Below, piece after piece: positions 60,882 through 64,000 of a DNA stretch of 64,000 nucleotides. A program made the translations under genes and the position numbers. The first letter of the stretch is position 1. Each line of letters begins with the position of its first letter. Source of the stretch: Bacteroidales bacterium (GTDB lineage: Bacteria > Bacteroidota > Bacteroidia > Bacteroidales > UBA12077); assembly GCA_003446015.1 (NCBI GenBank), contig DMBU01000052.1, positions 13,690-77,689 on the forward strand, read 5' to 3'. Below the pieces are notes generated by a model. That model was not told the DNA's origin and searched no databases. It saw only the letters and a list, made by a program, of their open reading frames with translations.

Positions 60882-62387
60882 TTATTCTTCTTGCAAATCT
60901 AATTTTACTTTTTGAAGATATTCAACCGAACGGGCAATATCATCATACATCGTTTTATCTTCGTCGATAAACTTTACTTTTTTACGATAGCCAGCAATAA
61001 ATTCTTCAATAAACGGAGACGATTTTGCCGGACGCTGAAATTCCAATGCCTGAGCTGCATTAAACAATTCAATGGCGAGAATCCTTTCCAAATTCAATGC
61101 TACCTGATAAGCTTTTGTTGCTGCATTGGCTCCCATACTCACGTGATCTTCTTGTCCTTGCGATGATTCAATGGTATCAACAGAAGCTGGTGTACATAAC
61201 TGTTTATTTCTGCTCACTATCGAAGCCGCAGTATATTGCGGAATCATAAATCCACTGTTTAAGCCCGGATTTGCAACCAGGAAAGGAGGTAATCCACGTT
61301 TCCCTGCAAGCAACTGATATGTTCTGCGTTCTGAAATACTTCCCAGTTCTGCCATAGCAATGCACAAGTTGTCAAGAGCTAAAGCCAATGGCTGTCCATG
61401 GAAATTTCCTGCCGAAATTATTAAATCCTCATCGGGGAAAATAGTTGGGTTATCGGTTACTGCATTAATTTCATTATTGAAAACATACGAAACGTAGTTT
61501 ATAGAATCTTTCGATGCTCCATGCACCTGAGGAATGCAACGGAACGAGTATGGATCCTGAACGTGAATTTTAGGACGATTAATTAATTCGCTTCCTTCCA
61601 ACAAAGATCGTATTCTTCGTGCTGTTTTTATTTGGCCCAAATGATGACGAATTTGATGAACTGAATCGTGGAAAGGTTCAATTCTTCCATCGAAAGCATC
61701 CAGGGAAACAGCACTTATTATGTCTGCTAATTGAGATAACTTCCAAACTTTTAATGTTAAATAAACACCAAAAGCACTCATAAATTGAGTACCGTTCAAT
61801 AATGCCAATCCTTCTTTTGATCTTAAACCTGTAGGCTCCCAATTCATTTTCTTTAATAAATCTGCTCCGGATATTCTCTCACCTTTGAAATTCACTTCGC
61901 CTAAACCAAGCATAGGTAAACACATATGTGCCAATGGTGATAAATCACCGGATGCTCCTAACGAGCCATATTGGTACACAACGGGTAAAACGTCATGGTT
62001 AAAAAACTCTATTAATCGTTCAACGGTAGACAACTGCACTCCGGAATGACCATAGGATAAGGATTGTATTTTTAATAAAATCATGATTTTAACAATCTCA
62101 GATGGAATTTCATCGCCAGTGCCACATGCATGCGACATAACAAGGTTTCGTTGAAGTTTTCCCAAGTCTTCCCGCGATATTCGTTTATCATACAAAGCAC
62201 CAAACCCTGTATTTATTCCATAAATTGGTTCATCCTGACCAGCCATTTTTTGGTCTAAATATTCACGACACTTAATGATATTATTTTTCGATTGCTCTGA
62301 AAGAGCCAACGTAAATCCTTCTCTTAATATTTGATCAATTCGCTGAAATGTCAACTGATCATTTGATATATAATGTATTTTTTTCAT
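60882..62387 (-). CDS. hutH: Histidine ammonia-lyase
   Basis: A 501-residue lyase that would convert histidine to urocanate. The MIO triad is Ala145-Ser146-Gly147 in GSLGASGDLSPLAH. HAL-specific residues are present: SHACG (His86), YGINTGFG, LLNGTQ, VQDPYSFRC, GNFHGQP and QEDHVSMGA with the Glu typical of HAL. So histidine is the most likely substrate. No hutU, hutI or hutG is in this window. hisS follows upstream, which is probably chance. Confidence 0.9.
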   Translation of the reverse strand: MKKIHYISNDQLTFQRIDQILREGFTLALSEQSKNNIIKCREYLDQKMAGQDEPIYGINTGFGALYDKRISREDLGKLQRNLVMSHACGTGDEIPSEIVKIMILLKIQSLSYGHSGVQLSTVERLIEFFNHDVLPVVYQYGSLGASGDLSPLAHMCLPMLGLGEVNFKGERISGADLLKKMNWEPTGLRSKEGLALLNGTQFMSAFGVYLTLKVWKLSQLADIISAVSLDAFDGRIEPFHDSVHQIRHHLGQIKTARRIRSLLEGSELINRPKIHVQDPYSFRCIPQVHGASKDSINYVSYVFNNEINAVTDNPTIFPDEDLIISAGNFHGQPLALALDNLCIAMAELGSISERRTYQLLAGKRGLPPFLVANPGLNSGFMIPQYTAASIVSRNKQLCTPASVDTIESSQGQEDHVSMGANAATKAYQVALNLERILAIELFNAAQALEFQRPAKSSPFIEEFIAGYRKKVKFIDEDKTMYDDIARSVEYLQKVKLDLQEE

Positions 62388-62613
62388 GTTAAATAAATTG
62401 CAAATTTTAATTTAAAATTGAATAATGAATACCGAACATCAATTTTTGAATTCCGAAGTACATTTGTTTAAAATAAATCTTAAATCAAAATTCCTTCATC
62501 AAAATTCAATATTCAAGAGGTTGAATATATAATTTATAAATTATCAAGGGAACCGGGTATCACCACCTGCAAAATGAACAGGCCTGCGACGAATTGGGTG
62601 GAAGAACTTTCTG
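62388..62613. other. hutH-hisS intergenic region
   Basis: No gene is seen in these 226 bases. AATATTCaagaggttGAATATA and TTGAATTCCGAAG-like stretches suggest diverged intergenic repeats. The hutH promoter should be here, but no exact -7 element was found. Confidence 0.45.
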
Positions 62614-63987
62614 TTACTTCTCATTATTTTTTAATTTATTAAGTAGTTCTTCAAATTTCATTTCAGATTGATCTCCTGAAATCATATCTTTCACAGTCAA
62701 TAATTCTTTTTCCATTTCACTTTCTCCAACTAATACAACAAAAGGAATATTCTTATTGTTTGCATAGGTCATTTGCTTTTTCATTTTAGCTGATTCAGGA
62801 AAAATTTCCGAATTTATTCCATTTTCACGAAGCTTTTGAAGCAAAGGTAAACAGTACTTTTCTTCTTTTTCCCCAAAATTTACAAACATCACTGTGGTTG
62901 ATGCTATAATTTCTTTTGGGAAAACATCCAGTAGTTCCATTACATCATAAATGCGATCAGCGCCAAAAGAAACTCCTACGCCGGAAACATCTTTTAAACC
63001 AAAAATACCGGTTAAATCGTCGTAACGACCACCGCCACAGATGCTGCCAATTTCTACATCTTTAGCTTTTACCTCGAAAATGGCCCCTGTATAATAATTC
63101 AACCCGCGAGCTAAGGTTAAATCAAGTTCCAATTCCGTATTTAATGTTAAGGAGTTAAAATAGTTTAAAACAGTTTCAACTTCGGTTACTCCTTTTAATC
63201 CAATTTCAGAATCTTTTAAAATACTCCTAAGGCTTTCTAATTTAATCGCATTATCACCCTTAAGTTCAAAAATTGGGTCTAAACCTGCTACTGAATTTGT
63301 AGACAAACCTTTTGCTAATAATTCATCAGTTACTCCTTTTTTCCCAATCTTTTCCAATTTATCAATAGCAACGGTAATATCAGTTAATTTATCTGGTTCA
63401 CCAATCATCTCAGCTATTCCAGCTAATATTTTTCTATTATTAATTTTGATGAGCGCATTTACATTCAGTTTTTGAAATACCTGATCAATAATCTGAACCA
63501 GTTCAACTTCGTTCAACAATGAATTGCTTCCAATTACATCGACATCACACTGATAAAACTCACGATAACGGCCTTTTTGAGGCCTGTCGGCACGCCAAAC
63601 AGGTTGTATCTGGTATCGTTTAAAAGGGAAAGTTATTTCGTTTAAATGCTGCACAACAAAACGGGCAAAAGGAACAGTTAAATCATAACGCAAACCTTTT
63701 TCTGAAATTTCCAACGCAAACTTATTCGACTCAGCTTCTTTTAAATCTGTTTTTACTTTGGCTAAATAATCACCTGAATTCAGAATTTTAAATAATAGCT
63801 TATCTCCTTCTTCTCCATACTTACCAAATAAAGTGGAAAGATTTTCCATTGAAGGAGTTTCGATAGGTAAATAACCATACCGTTTAAAAACCTCTTTTAT
63901 GGTATCGAAAATAAAATTACGTTTCACCATTTCGACAGGTGAAAAATCGCGTGTACCTTTTGGAACAGATGGTTTTTGTGCAGCCAT
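62614..63987 (-). CDS. hisS: Histidine--tRNA ligase
   Basis: A 457-residue class II aminoacyl-tRNA synthetase that charges tRNA-His. Motif 1 region ([14 protein letters not shown]), motif 2 ([25 protein letters not shown]), the histidine-binding [11 protein letters not shown] and GGGRYDDL, and motif 3 (GVSFGADRI) are all present, then the anticodon-binding domain. The gene is complete, with only 13 bases of upstream sequence left in the window. Confidence 0.96.
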   Translation of the reverse strand: MAAQKPSVPKGTRDFSPVEMVKRNFIFDTIKEVFKRYGYLPIETPSMENLSTLFGKYGEEGDKLLFKILNSGDYLAKVKTDLKEAESNKFALEISEKGLRYDLTVPFARFVVQHLNEITFPFKRYQIQPVWRADRPQKGRYREFYQCDVDVIGSNSLLNEVELVQIIDQVFQKLNVNALIKINNRKILAGIAEMIGEPDKLTDITVAIDKLEKIGKKGVTDELLAKGLSTNSVAGLDPIFELKGDNAIKLESLRSILKDSEIGLKGVTEVETVLNYFNSLTLNTELELDLTLARGLNYYTGAIFEVKAKDVEIGSICGGGRYDDLTGIFGLKDVSGVGVSFGADRIYDVMELLDVFPKEIIASTTVMFVNFGEKEEKYCLPLLQKLRENGINSEIFPESAKMKKQMTYANNKNIPFVVLVGESEMEKELLTVKDMISGDQSEMKFEELLNKLKNNEK

Positions 63988-64000
63988 AATTGTTCTTTGT

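Noticed and set aside
1..64000. tRNA, rRNA, CRISPR arrays, insertion sequences, prophage
   Set aside because: I looked for typical motifs (tRNA T-loop sequence, spaced direct repeats, transposase or integrase proteins) and found none. A covariance-model search would be needed to exclude small RNAs.

Overview
This window is a gene-dense, AT-rich stretch of a Bacteroidota chromosome, probably a Marinilabiliales- or Bacteroidales-like free-living bacterium able to grow without oxygen. The evidence is the gliding pair gldE-gldD next to ssb, a type IX secretion plug-domain protein, DUF3857/transglutaminase proteins, HU next to a 29-residue AURKAIP1/COX24-type protein, scarce Shine-Dalgarno sites, and several TAnnTTTG -7 promoter elements, which are typical of this phylum. 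I see no rRNA, tRNA, CRISPR array, insertion sequence or phage gene.

Layout. Positions 1-7.1 kb: a B12-type radical SAM protein, an RhlE-like helicase, an exported hypothetical protein, and a hydrolase/GDPD pair, all on the minus strand. 7.2-15.1 kb: an S9 peptidase, a T9SS plug-domain protein and two tandem DUF3857 proteins, the second with a degenerate transglutaminase site. 15.2-16.8 kb: a dihydroorotate dehydrogenase-like flavoprotein and a ferritin-like protein. 16.9-27.8 kb: a twelve-gene minus-strand operon for a large membrane complex of the Mrp/Mbh/Mbx type. 28.0-28.7 kb: a divergent FNR-type regulator. 29.1-35.0 kb: the complete nqrABCDEF operon for the Na+-pumping NADH:quinone oxidoreductase. 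35.0-39.6 kb: a nucleoside-hydrolase/FmdE-like fusion, the flavin transferase apbE (which would flavinylate NqrB and NqrC) and a DsbD-type reductase. 39.8-46.9 kb: housekeeping genes (RNase G, HU, mutY, ssb, gldE, gldD, a phosphopantetheinyl transferase and an archaeal-type prenylglyceryl phosphate synthase). 47-50.7 kb: a NUMOD4/HNH protein and an SOS1-like Na+/H+ antiporter. 50.8-57.5 kb: a degenerate PafA-like phosphatase, ychF, and a split transketolase with two genes between its halves. 57.5-59.0 kb: an ECF sigma operon. 59.1-64.0 kb: two different MIO ammonia-lyases and hisS.

The most interesting system is the 16.9-27.8 kb operon with its regulator. It joins an Mrp cation-antiporter module (MrpE, F, G, MbhD, MrpB, C and two antiporter subunits fused head to tail) to a hydrogenase/complex I-type arm (NuoH, B, C, D-like). 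The last gene is a NuoI-like 2x[4Fe-4S] domain fused to a GltD/NfnB-like FAD/NAD(P)H module. The NuoD-like subunit keeps one Cys of each ancestral [NiFe] pair (CxxE twice), and the NuoB-like subunit has only three of the four usual cluster ligands. It therefore looks like neither a hydrogenase nor ordinary complex I. I infer a cation-pumping, NAD(P)H/ferredoxin-linked oxidoreductase related to archaeal Mbx/Mbs. The regulator between this operon and nqr has cysteines spaced exactly as in E. coli FNR, and an FNR-like palindrome lies upstream of nqrA. This suggests oxygen-dependent switching between two cation pumps.
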